Source: Clostridia bacterium (GTDB taxonomy: Bacteria > Bacillota > Clostridia > Oscillospirales > CAG-272). Taken from it: DNA of 36,778 nt. Position 1 is the stretch's first letter; every line of letters begins with the position of its first letter. The notes beneath the pieces were generated by a model. It made no database searches, was not told where the DNA came from, and worked only from the letters and a program-made list of their open reading frames with translations. The position numbers and the translations under genes were made by a program. Positions 5,148-11,805 of the stretch are shown one piece after another. The stretch spans positions 1 through 36,778 of the forward strand of contig CAAGGQ010000228.1 in the NCBI GenBank assembly GCA_900769475.1. The letters are read 5' to 3'.

Positions 5148-6122
5148 TTACAGGGAAATCCAAAAGCGCTTTAATTCTCTTTGGCTGTTTGGCTCGTACA
5201 CCGTTGATTCGTAAATCCCGCCGTTGGCAAGAATGGTCTTTTCGCTTCCCACGTTCCCCACGGCGCAAGAGATCAGAATCCGTTGCAAGCCAAGAGCGCG
5301 GCAATACGGAAGGGCCATGCGCAACATTTTTTTTGCGTACCCCCGGCACCGCTCACCGGGGCGCACGGAATAGCCGACGTGCCCCGAATATTTCTCCAAA
5401 TAATCGTTGAAGCAATGCCGAACCTGAAGCATTCCCACCAGTCGGTGGTCGCTTTTTCGGACGAACAAAAATTGTGTTGCCGGAACGAGATTTTCCGGAA
5501 CGTATTGGGAATCCTCGCGTTCGATACTAACGCGAATAAATTCTTCCGGATCTTCCATTCGTTTCAACACACCTGTTCCATCCATCGAGTTACCGGCATC
5601 CAGAAATTCTCGGCGGTATTCCGCGATCTGGTCGGCGTATTCCACCGTAGGACGGATCAAAAGGAAGTCCTCCGTTATCTCTGATTCCTCCTTTAGTCTC
5701 CGATCCAGCTCGTACAACGCCGTGCGGTTGGAATCCCAGGACAATCTTTGCATCGCGTCCTCATAGGTCAACCATGCACAGGCGGTGTGTTCGCGGGAGA
5801 GCTTCAGTTCCTCGGAGCAGGCAAAGCCAAAGGCGTGCTCGGGGATCACGTAGGTATCCCGACTCCAATGCTGACGGTGGCTTGGGGAAATGACCGTAAC
5901 GGGGAGATACGCCATGCTTTTCAGCGCGATCCAATGCTCAGAGGTCACGCCGCCCTCCTCCAGCGTCTCGCGCAGAGCCGCCGCAAGGGGTGTTTCCCCG
6001 TCCTCGCCGCCCCCCGCAATGAATTGCCATTGATCGCAATCGGCACGGTGAAGCACGCAATAGGTGAGGCGGCCATTCACGGTGCGATACGGGATGGCAA
6101 GAATTTGAAACGGTGCTCGCAT
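5148..6122 (-). CDS. Nudix hydrolase - GNAT acetyltransferase fusion
   Basis: The product has 324 residues. Residues about 5-145 form a Nudix domain with an intact Nudix box (G-x5-E-x7-RETLEEGGV, about 37-59), closest in look to dihydroneopterin triphosphate or dATP pyrophosphohydrolases (it has SRDTYVIPE and SREHTACAWL). Residues about 155-324 form a GNAT domain of the COG3981 type, with FVRKSDHRLVGMLQVRH and the acetyl-CoA loop VRPGERCRGYAKKML. I chose ATG 6122 because AAGGAG lies 10 bp upstream. The frame runs on to 6722 but overlaps the phosphopantetheinyl transferase gene there. It follows that gene by 20 bp, so they form an operon. Substrates are unknown. Both catalytic motifs look intact, so the fusion is probably bifunctional. 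Confidence 0.85.
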   Translation of the reverse strand: MRAPFQILAIPYRTVNGRLTYCVLHRADCDQWQFIAGGGEDGETPLAAALRETLEEGGVTSEHWIALKSMAYLPVTVISPSHRQHWSRDTYVIPEHAFGFACSEELKLSREHTACAWLTYEDAMQRLSWDSNRTALYELDRRLKEESEITEDFLLIRPTVEYADQIAEYRREFLDAGNSMDGTGVLKRMEDPEEFIRVSIEREDSQYVPENLVPATQFLFVRKSDHRLVGMLQVRHCFNDYLEKYSGHVGYSVRPGERCRGYAKKMLRMALPYCRALGLQRILISCAVGNVGSEKTILANGGIYESTVYEPNSQRELKRFWISL

Positions 6123-6142
6123 GGTGGTGGGTGCTCCTTCGT

Positions 6143-6808
6143 TTAAAATGTTTTTTTTAACGCCGTCAGCTGCTCCCAGGAGCGCAACAGCGTGGGAGTG
6201 GCGGGAGCGGCAAGTGATTGGGGGTGACAAAGGGATACCAGCGTCCCCTCCACCGTGTATTCGGCAAACGCAAGAGCCAAGTCCTCTCCCGCGCGGATGG
6301 TGTCGGCCGTTCGCAAGCCGGCCATACCCTGCCCCGTCCATTTGACCAGGGCCTCCTTCCGCGTCCAGATGCGCAGAAACGTGAAGGGACTTGGATCCTC
6401 CAAAAACAACCGTTGCTCCTGCGGGGAAAACCAGCGGGAGGAAAGCGCCTCCAACCGAGAGGGGGAAAGGCGTTGCCCGTTCTCGGCATCCACACCGATT
6501 CGAGGAGCAGGCTCCCGGGATACGGCATGTGCCACGGCGCAAAAGATCCAATCCTCGGTGTGGGTAATGCTGCACTCGGCCTCGCCGTCGGGAAGGTACG
6601 GCCGCCCGGCGGTGGTGTAGGCAAGACGCGCCGGGGGCAGCGTGGTTCGCAAAAGGCAAATTCCACCAAGACTGCGTCGCATGGCATCCTCGGCCGTGCA
6701 TCCTGGATGCTGTTCCCGCCAAACCGCCGTCCAGTCATCCCCCAGATAGGACTTCAGCTCCTCGGCCGATGGCAACGCCGCCATCGGAATTCCATACAGC
6801 AAAAGCAA
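6143..6808 (-). CDS. 4'-phosphopantetheinyl transferase, Sfp type
   Basis: Transfers the 4'-phosphopantetheine arm of coenzyme A to a serine of carrier proteins. The 221 residues carry SITHTED (about 80-86), the Mg-binding IGVDAEN (104-110) and the signature W-T-R-K-E-A-x-x-K (148-156), all intact. The start is TTG 6808, supported by GGGGGAG 5 bp upstream; no ATG fits as well. No polyketide or non-ribosomal peptide cluster is visible, so it may serve primary fatty-acid carrier protein or a cluster elsewhere. It is the first gene of the operon with the Nudix-GNAT fusion and diverges from the Fur-family gene. Confidence 0.9.
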   Translation of the reverse strand: MLLLYGIPMAALPSAEELKSYLGDDWTAVWREQHPGCTAEDAMRRSLGGICLLRTTLPPARLAYTTAGRPYLPDGEAECSITHTEDWIFCAVAHAVSREPAPRIGVDAENGQRLSPSRLEALSSRWFSPQEQRLFLEDPSPFTFLRIWTRKEALVKWTGQGMAGLRTADTIRAGEDLALAFAEYTVEGTLVSLCHPQSLAAPATPTLLRSWEQLTALKKTF

Positions 6809-6840
6809 CTTCGCTCCCCCTTTCCCTGTTCTTTTCCCTC

Positions 6841-6869
6841 ATTGTACCATAAAAATGGCCTTTTGGGAA
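6841..6869 (-). promoter_or_regulatory. Promoter of the phosphopantetheinyl transferase operon
   Basis: On the minus strand TTCCCA (6869-6864), 17-bp spacer, TACAAT (6846-6841). The -35 is weak, suggesting an activator or low expression. It lies 20 bp from the divergent TTGACA of the Fur-family gene. Confidence 0.5.
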
Positions 6870-6888
6870 GATATTTTTGAAAAAAGAA

Positions 6889-6934
6889 TTGACAAAACCT
6901 TCCAAAAGGTGTATAATAGAATTAGAACAATTCT
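6889..6934 (+). promoter_or_regulatory. Promoter and candidate operator of the Fur-family gene
   Basis: TTGACA (6889-6894), 17-bp spacer, TATAAT (6912-6917). Directly after the -10 is a palindrome AGAATT-N5-AATTCT (6918-6934), placed where a repressor would block initiation. It resembles the AT-rich inverted repeats bound by Fur and PerR proteins, so autoregulation is likely. Confidence 0.65.
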
Positions 6935-6956
6935 TTTTCTTTTTTTAGGAGGCGCT

Positions 6957-7325
6957 ATGACAAAGCAACGGGAATTGATCCTTAGTATTCTTACCCAATC
7001 CGACCGTCATCTTACCGCCGACGAGATCTTCTTTCTCGCCAAGCTGAAAATGCCAAGCATTGCCATGGCAACGGTCTACAACAATCTCAATGCCATGAAC
7101 GACGCCGGCCTGATCCATCGCCTGCACATTGACGGTGCCGCCGATTGCTTTGATAAGATCACCGAGCCCCACGATCACCTTCTCTGCGACGGTTGCGGAA
7201 AGATCTCGGATTTCCACCTCCCTGCCCTGGCCACCTCTCTGGAGGAAACCCTCGGGCATCCCATCCTTTCCTACGATCTCACGGTGCATTACCTATGCCC
7301 CGAGTGCAGAAGAGGAAAACGGTAA
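6957..7325 (+). CDS. Fur/PerR-family metal-dependent regulator
   Basis: A DNA-binding repressor that senses iron, zinc or peroxide through bound metal. The 122 residues contain a winged helix (about 18-60, ATVYNNLNAMNDAGLI) and a dimerisation domain with PHDHLLCDGCG (71-81) and CPEC (114-117); the two CxxC pairs form the structural zinc site. His72 and His74 belong to the regulatory site, as in PerR. ATG 6957 has AGGAGG 4 bp upstream; the frame extends to 6855, but that covers the promoter. The N-terminus is about 10-15 residues shorter than in most PerR proteins. The exact sensed signal cannot be told from sequence; PerR-like is my best guess. Confidence 0.85.
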   Translation: MTKQRELILSILTQSDRHLTADEIFFLAKLKMPSIAMATVYNNLNAMNDAGLIHRLHIDGAADCFDKITEPHDHLLCDGCGKISDFHLPALATSLEETLGHPILSYDLTVHYLCPECRRGKR

Positions 7326-7340
7326 ATTTAACAACATAAA

Positions 7341-7374
7341 AGCCTCGGCAAGGAACTTCCTGCCGAGGCTTTTT
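7341..7374. terminator. Bidirectional terminator between the Fur-family gene and pepD
   Basis: AGCCTCGGCA (7341-7350) pairs with TGCCGAGGCT (7361-7370), with TTTT after it and AAAA before it, so it serves both converging genes. Confidence 0.9.
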
Positions 7375-7402
7375 ACAATGCAAAACGGAATAGCTTTCTT
7401 TT

Positions 7403-8842
7403 TTATACGGTTCGAATCAGGTGCTCCAGGGTCTTCCAGAAAAGCTCCACCGAGTCCAGATCCAAGGCTTCGTCGGGGGAATGAATATCCCGCATGTCGG
7501 GGCCAATGGAGATCATATCCATATCGGGCACCTTGGAGGAGATCACGCCGCATTCCAGTCCCGCGTGGATCACGTTGACCGTGGCATCCTTTCCCATCAC
7601 CTGTCGGTAGGCCTCCAGGTAAGCGTCCCGCAGAGCCGAGCACTTGGCATAGCTCCAGCCGGGGTAACGGGCGTAATGACGGGCCGACGCCCCCAGCACC
7701 CGTGCCAGGGTATCCAGCTCGGTCACCGAGGAATCCAAAAGGCTCTCAATGGAGGAACGAGAGGAGAAGATCACCGAAATGGTGTCCCCCTCGGTGTGGA
7801 TCACGCCCTGGTTGCGGGAATACTCCACCAGTCCCTTGACGTTGTTGCTCATGGCCAGCACGCCGTTGGCCACACCGCAGAGCAGAGCGATCACATTCTC
7901 GCTTTCCTTGGCACCAAAGGCCACAGGCTCGTCGGCCACCTGCTCCGCCGTCATAAAGAAGCCCTTATCCTCGGAGGAAAGCTCGGAGGCCATGGCCTCG
8001 GCCAGCTCCGTAAGATGTTCGATAGCGTCATCGGCATCGGGAACCACAAACACCGCCTCGCATTCTCTGGGAATGGCGTTGTCCTTGGATCCGCCCTGCA
8101 GGGAAACCAGACGAACCTCCTGCTCCCTTTGCAAGGACGCCAGAAGACGTCCCACCAGCTTGTTAGCGTTGGCGCGGCCGCAATCAATGTTCACCCCCGA
8201 GTGTCCTCCCATCAAGCCGCCCACGAACAGACGTACGGTGGCTCCCTCGGCAGAGGTCTTGGGGGAAGCAAAGGTCAGGTCACTGCGCATGCCGCCGGCA
8301 CAGCCCGCGGTCAACACGCCCAGCTCCTCGTTGTCCAGGTTGATCATGCGGCGTGCCGCGATCCGTGAATAATCAAAGGTAGTTGCTCCGTCCAGACCCA
8401 CCTCCTCGGCGGTGGTAAAAAGGCACTCCAGGGCAGGATGGGAGGAAATTGCGCCGTCCAACAGAGCCAGCATCATGGCCACGGCAATGCCGTCGTCGGC
8501 TCCCAAGGTAGTTCCCTTGGCCCGCAGCTGATTGCCGTCCAGATAGAGCTTGAGGGGATCGGTGAGAAAATCATGCTCCACGTCGGCGTTCTTCTCGCAC
8601 ACCATATCGGTGTGTCCCTGAAGAAGAATGGGAGCGCGCTCCTCCATGCCGGGCGTGGCAGGTGCCTTGATCAGCACGTTGTGGGCTTGATCGCGGTAGT
8701 ATTCCAGCCCCCGCTGTTTGGCAAAGGCCACCAGATAATCGGCGATCTTTTCTTCGTGATAAGAGGGATGGGGGATGGCGCAGATCTCCTCAAAAAAACG
8801 GAATACCGACGCGGGCTCGCGGTTTTGGATCAAATAATTCAT
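7403..8842 (-). CDS. pepD: Aminoacyl-histidine dipeptidase (M20 family)
   Basis: A zinc metallopeptidase that splits dipeptides, classically Xaa-His, in the cytoplasm. Its 479 residues match the family length. Visible metal and catalytic residues are GHTDMV (His77, Asp79), GADDG (about 115-118), TTAEEVG (Glu146 and Glu147) and NLDNEE. The insert GGLMGGHSGVNIDCGRANA is the lid or dimerisation part. The ATG at 8842 overlaps the stop of the sialidase-like gene by 4 bp (ATGA), so translation is coupled. It is the last gene of the mreB operon and ends at the shared terminator. Likely role: use of short peptides or cell-wall-derived dipeptides. Confidence 0.93.
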   Translation of the reverse strand: MNYLIQNREPASVFRFFEEICAIPHPSYHEEKIADYLVAFAKQRGLEYYRDQAHNVLIKAPATPGMEERAPILLQGHTDMVCEKNADVEHDFLTDPLKLYLDGNQLRAKGTTLGADDGIAVAMMLALLDGAISSHPALECLFTTAEEVGLDGATTFDYSRIAARRMINLDNEELGVLTAGCAGGMRSDLTFASPKTSAEGATVRLFVGGLMGGHSGVNIDCGRANANKLVGRLLASLQREQEVRLVSLQGGSKDNAIPRECEAVFVVPDADDAIEHLTELAEAMASELSSEDKGFFMTAEQVADEPVAFGAKESENVIALLCGVANGVLAMSNNVKGLVEYSRNQGVIHTEGDTISVIFSSRSSIESLLDSSVTELDTLARVLGASARHYARYPGWSYAKCSALRDAYLEAYRQVMGKDATVNVIHAGLECGVISSKVPDMDMISIGPDMRDIHSPDEALDLDSVELFWKTLEHLIRTV

Positions 8843-9858
8843 TGGGTTACCTCCTGTGGGGTTTGTGGAAACGCGTGGGAGAGAGGGATTCTCTGAAAGA
8901 ACAGGCCACCGCTTCCCTTTTGAGCGTCGCGCTCGAAAAGAATATAGAGTTCATCCTCCGCCACGGCAAGATCCGAGTAACCCCCCCGTTCGCTCACCGG
9001 ATATTCCCGGAAGGATCGAAAGGCGTCATCGCTGAGCTTTACCGTTAGATGAGTTCGATGCGTTTGACTGGTACAGTTGATGTGATAGATCCTGCCATCG
9101 TGGTGGAACATGCTTCCCTGGCACACGGGATCGGGAAGTTGCTCCCACAGCTTTGGCTGCGACCATCCGTCCTTGCCCGTGGAGCTGAAGGCCAGTGCCC
9201 GCATCCGTGCGGTGCTCTCGTTGCGGATGGACATTAGGATCTGTCCATCGGCAGTCACCGCCAAGGCAGACTCGTTGGGATCAGGAATGGCTTCTACGGT
9301 AGGAAGGATCTCGCCCACCTGCCAATGCTCGCCTCCATCCTCGGAGTAGAGGGTGCTCACAAAGGAGGGATGATGGGCGTGGGGATCCTGCTCGTTGTAG
9401 GCAAACCACACGGGCACCAACAGCCGATTTCCGTGAACGATGCCGTGTCCCGGGCCAACGGCCACAACATTATAGAAGCGCTGAACGCCCTCTGCGATCC
9501 CCTCCAGGCGTCGAGGCTCCGAGAAATGACGGCCGTCGTCCTCGCTCACCGCGTGGTAGATGTCCTTATAATTTTTACAAAACAGAAAATGGATCCGCTC
9601 GCCGTGAGAAATCATTACCGGGTTGTTCAGGGTATTTCCCTCCCCCCGAAGGAGGCCCATGGGCTCCCAGGAGGTACCGCGGTCACAGCTTCGGATCCAT
9701 TTTAGATCGATCTCCGCCCAATCCGAACGAGATTCCCGTCGGCACTCGTAATAGGCAATCAGCGTCCCTTTTGCGGTGCGGATCAAGCCGGGAATGCGGC
9801 AGATGGCGTATTCGGAATGAGCGGATTCCATGCATTGCTCAAAGATCGGTTCCATCAT
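8839..9858 (-). CDS. Sialidase-like six-bladed beta-propeller protein without signal peptide
   Basis: The 339 residues show the R-I-P motif near the N-terminus (CRIPGLI, Arg21) and Asp-box repeats S-x-D-x-G-x-x-W/F (SCDRGTSW 57-64, then SEDDGRHF and SEDGGEHW). These are hallmarks of the exo-alpha-sialidase or BNR fold. There is no signal peptide or membrane segment, so it should be cytoplasmic, unlike secreted gut sialidases. It might act on imported glycans or be a propeller enzyme of different specificity. It overlaps mreB upstream and pepD downstream by 4 bp each (ATGA on both sides), which makes coupled translation very likely. The fold call is firm, the substrate is not. Confidence 0.85.
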   Translation of the reverse strand: MMEPIFEQCMESAHSEYAICRIPGLIRTAKGTLIAYYECRRESRSDWAEIDLKWIRSCDRGTSWEPMGLLRGEGNTLNNPVMISHGERIHFLFCKNYKDIYHAVSEDDGRHFSEPRRLEGIAEGVQRFYNVVAVGPGHGIVHGNRLLVPVWFAYNEQDPHAHHPSFVSTLYSEDGGEHWQVGEILPTVEAIPDPNESALAVTADGQILMSIRNESTARMRALAFSSTGKDGWSQPKLWEQLPDPVCQGSMFHHDGRIYHINCTSQTHRTHLTVKLSDDAFRSFREYPVSERGGYSDLAVAEDELYILFERDAQKGSGGLFFQRIPLSHAFPQTPQEVTQ

Positions 9859-10943
9859 AAGCGCACCTTCCGTTCGCGGGAGAGATTGATAGTCCCTTCA
9901 TGAAGCATATCCAAATGATCCAGGGATTTGCCCGTGCCAATGGCCACACAGGAAACTGCATCCTTGGCCACGCGGGTCTGGATGCCGGTCACCCGGGTCA
10001 CCAGCTGATCAAAGCCATAGAGTAGGCTTCCGCCGCCGGTCATCACGATGCCGTTGCGAAGAATATCGCCAAGCAGCTCAGGGGGCGTGCGCTCAATGAC
10101 CAAGCAAATGGCATCGAGAATGGCGGTGACCGGCTCGGCCAGCGCCTCGATCATCTCCTTGGAGTTGATGGTAATCAGCTTGGGCAGGCCGCGGTTCATG
10201 CAACGTCCCTTGACCTCCACCGATTTTGCCTCGGGGTGATCGTACACAGCGCCAATGCGCTTTTTGATTCCCTCGGCGGTACGTTCGCCAATGAGAACGT
10301 TGTATTTGCGGCGCACGTAACGCATGATCGCTTCGTCAAAGCGGTCGCCCGCAATCTTGATGGACTCAGAAACCACCACACCGCCCAGAGAAAGCACGGC
10401 GATATCGGTGGTACCGCCGCCAATATCCACCACCATGTTTCCAACGGGGGCATAGATGTTCAGCCCCGCGCCAATGGCCGCCGCGGTAGGCTCCTCAATC
10501 AGATAGGTCTTTTGCGCGCCCGCCTCCCGTGCCGCGTCAATGACCGCCTTTTCCTCCACCTCGGTAATGCCCGAGGGGATGCAGATCATGACCCGCGGAG
10601 GGAAGAAAAGATTTCCGCAAGCGCGACGGATAAAGTATTGGATCATCTTCAAAGTCACCTCATAGCGACTGATGACACCGTCCTGCAGAGGACGCACCGC
10701 CGTGATATTTCCGGGGGTTCGACCCAGCATCTGCTGTGCCTCCTTGCCCACCTTCAAAATGCGGTCGGTGTTGGTGTCAATGGCAACCACCGAGGGCTCC
10801 TGGAGCACAATGCCCTTGCCCTGCACGTATACCAGCACCGTGGCGGTTCCCAGGTCGATGCCGATGTTGCGACTGAATTTGAAGCCCCGGAGCTTTGACA
10901 GCATCTTACGGAACCATTTTTTTAAAAGTTGAAGGAAACGCAA
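9855..10943 (-). CDS. mreB: Rod-shape-determining actin-like protein MreB, with basic N-terminal extension
   Basis: Forms membrane-attached filaments that steer lateral cell-wall synthesis. The 362 residues contain the actin-fold phosphate loops IGIDLGTATVLV (about 27-38) and VVDIGGGTTDIAVLSLGG, and the adenosine loop VMTGGGSLLYGFD. An N-terminal extension of about 26 residues, rich in Lys, Arg, Leu and Phe (MRFLQLLKKWFRKMLSKLRG), looks like an amphipathic membrane-binding helix. The start is TTG 10943, with AAAGGAGG 10 bp upstream; an ATG at 10904 lacks a ribosome binding site. The usual mreC-mreD partners are not adjacent. Instead a sialidase-like gene follows with a 4-bp overlap. Confidence 0.92.
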   Translation of the reverse strand: MRFLQLLKKWFRKMLSKLRGFKFSRNIGIDLGTATVLVYVQGKGIVLQEPSVVAIDTNTDRILKVGKEAQQMLGRTPGNITAVRPLQDGVISRYEVTLKMIQYFIRRACGNLFFPPRVMICIPSGITEVEEKAVIDAAREAGAQKTYLIEEPTAAAIGAGLNIYAPVGNMVVDIGGGTTDIAVLSLGGVVVSESIKIAGDRFDEAIMRYVRRKYNVLIGERTAEGIKKRIGAVYDHPEAKSVEVKGRCMNRGLPKLITINSKEMIEALAEPVTAILDAICLVIERTPPELLGDILRNGIVMTGGGSLLYGFDQLVTRVTGIQTRVAKDAVSCVAIGTGKSLDHLDMLHEGTINLSRERKVRL

Positions 10944-10975
10944 TCTCCGAAGCCTCCTTTCCAGATTCTCTTTTT

Positions 10976-11004
10976 ATTATACAGGATTTTTATGGGAAAA
11001 TCAA
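10976..11004 (-). promoter_or_regulatory. Promoter of the mreB operon
   Basis: On the minus strand TTGATT (11004-10999), 17-bp spacer, TATAAT (10981-10976). Confidence 0.7.
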
Positions 11005-11046
11005 TTCTTTTCGAGAAAAAAGATGTTTTTTTTCAAAAATCGGGGA

Positions 11047-11805
11047 TCAGAAGGTTCCTACGTCCCGATTGACGATGTCCGAGGCCACCGAAAGCGCCCA
11101 GACTCGTTCAGCCCCCATTTGATAGAGCAACCGAATGCACACCGCCATGCTGGCTCCTGTGGTAACGATATCATCCACCAGGAAAACGCTTTTGCCACGC
11201 AGAAGGGCCGCTTGCTTTTCGATGGGCGCAAAGGATGCCCGAGCGTTGCGATAGCGTCCCAGGGGATCCAGCTTCTTTTGCTGGCCGCCCTTGCCAAAGC
11301 GACGGCGCAACAAGGGATGTACGGCAATACCCGTGCGTTTCCCCAGGGTGTGTGCCAGCATTTTAGCCTGGTCGGTTCCGTAGGTTCGAATGGCACGGCT
11401 TCCCCGAGGAACGTAGGTAAGGAGCACCGCATCGGGGGCAAGGCCTTCTTCGGCCAGCGTCCGCTCCACCGGGGACGCCATTTGATGGGCCAAAAAGGCA
11501 ACCGACCGCCCATCCCGACGCTCTTTTATCGTATAGATCAAGCGATTTTGCACCCGCTCCCGCTTGCCGGGATAGTAATAGACCAGCTTATAAAAGCCAC
11601 GGCATTTGGCCTTGAGCATCCGCTCGGTCATGCAGGCACACTCCCCGATGGGCTTGGCACAGATCCCGCAGGTCTCCAAGATCTCACTTTCCCAGGAGGC
11701 CTCGCAGGCAGGACACAGCGCCAGATCCTCGGGGATATTGTGGGACAACAGCGCACCGCAGGCGGCGCACTTTGGCGGAAAGAACAGATTGGTCAGCCAA
11801 CTCAT
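11047..11805 (-). CDS. comF: ComF-family phosphoribosyltransferase-like protein
   Basis: ComF proteins are needed for DNA uptake during transformation and contain a phosphoribosyltransferase fold. The 252 residues start with a zinc finger (C13-x2-C16, C31-x2-C34), followed by a second cysteine group (CGICAKPIGECAC). The PRPP-binding loop is VFLVDDIVTTGAS near residue 210. ATG 11805 is set by a 4-bp overlap with the stop of recD2; a longer frame upstream would lie inside recD2. Pairing with the helicase recD2 suggests a shared DNA processing role. No other competence genes are in the window. Confidence 0.9.
   Translation of the reverse strand: MSWLTNLFFPPKCAACGALLSHNIPEDLALCPACEASWESEILETCGICAKPIGECACMTERMLKAKCRGFYKLVYYYPGKRERVQNRLIYTIKERRDGRSVAFLAHQMASPVERTLAEEGLAPDAVLLTYVPRGSRAIRTYGTDQAKMLAHTLGKRTGIAVHPLLRRRFGKGGQQKKLDPLGRYRNARASFAPIEKQAALLRGKSVFLVDDIVTTGASMAVCIRLLYQMGAERVWALSVASDIVNRDVGTF

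Noticed and set aside
5148..6722. A 524-residue version of the Nudix-GNAT protein
   Set aside because: The extra N-terminal part overlaps the phosphopantetheinyl transferase in another frame; ATG 6122 has a good ribosome binding site and matches the Nudix domain start.
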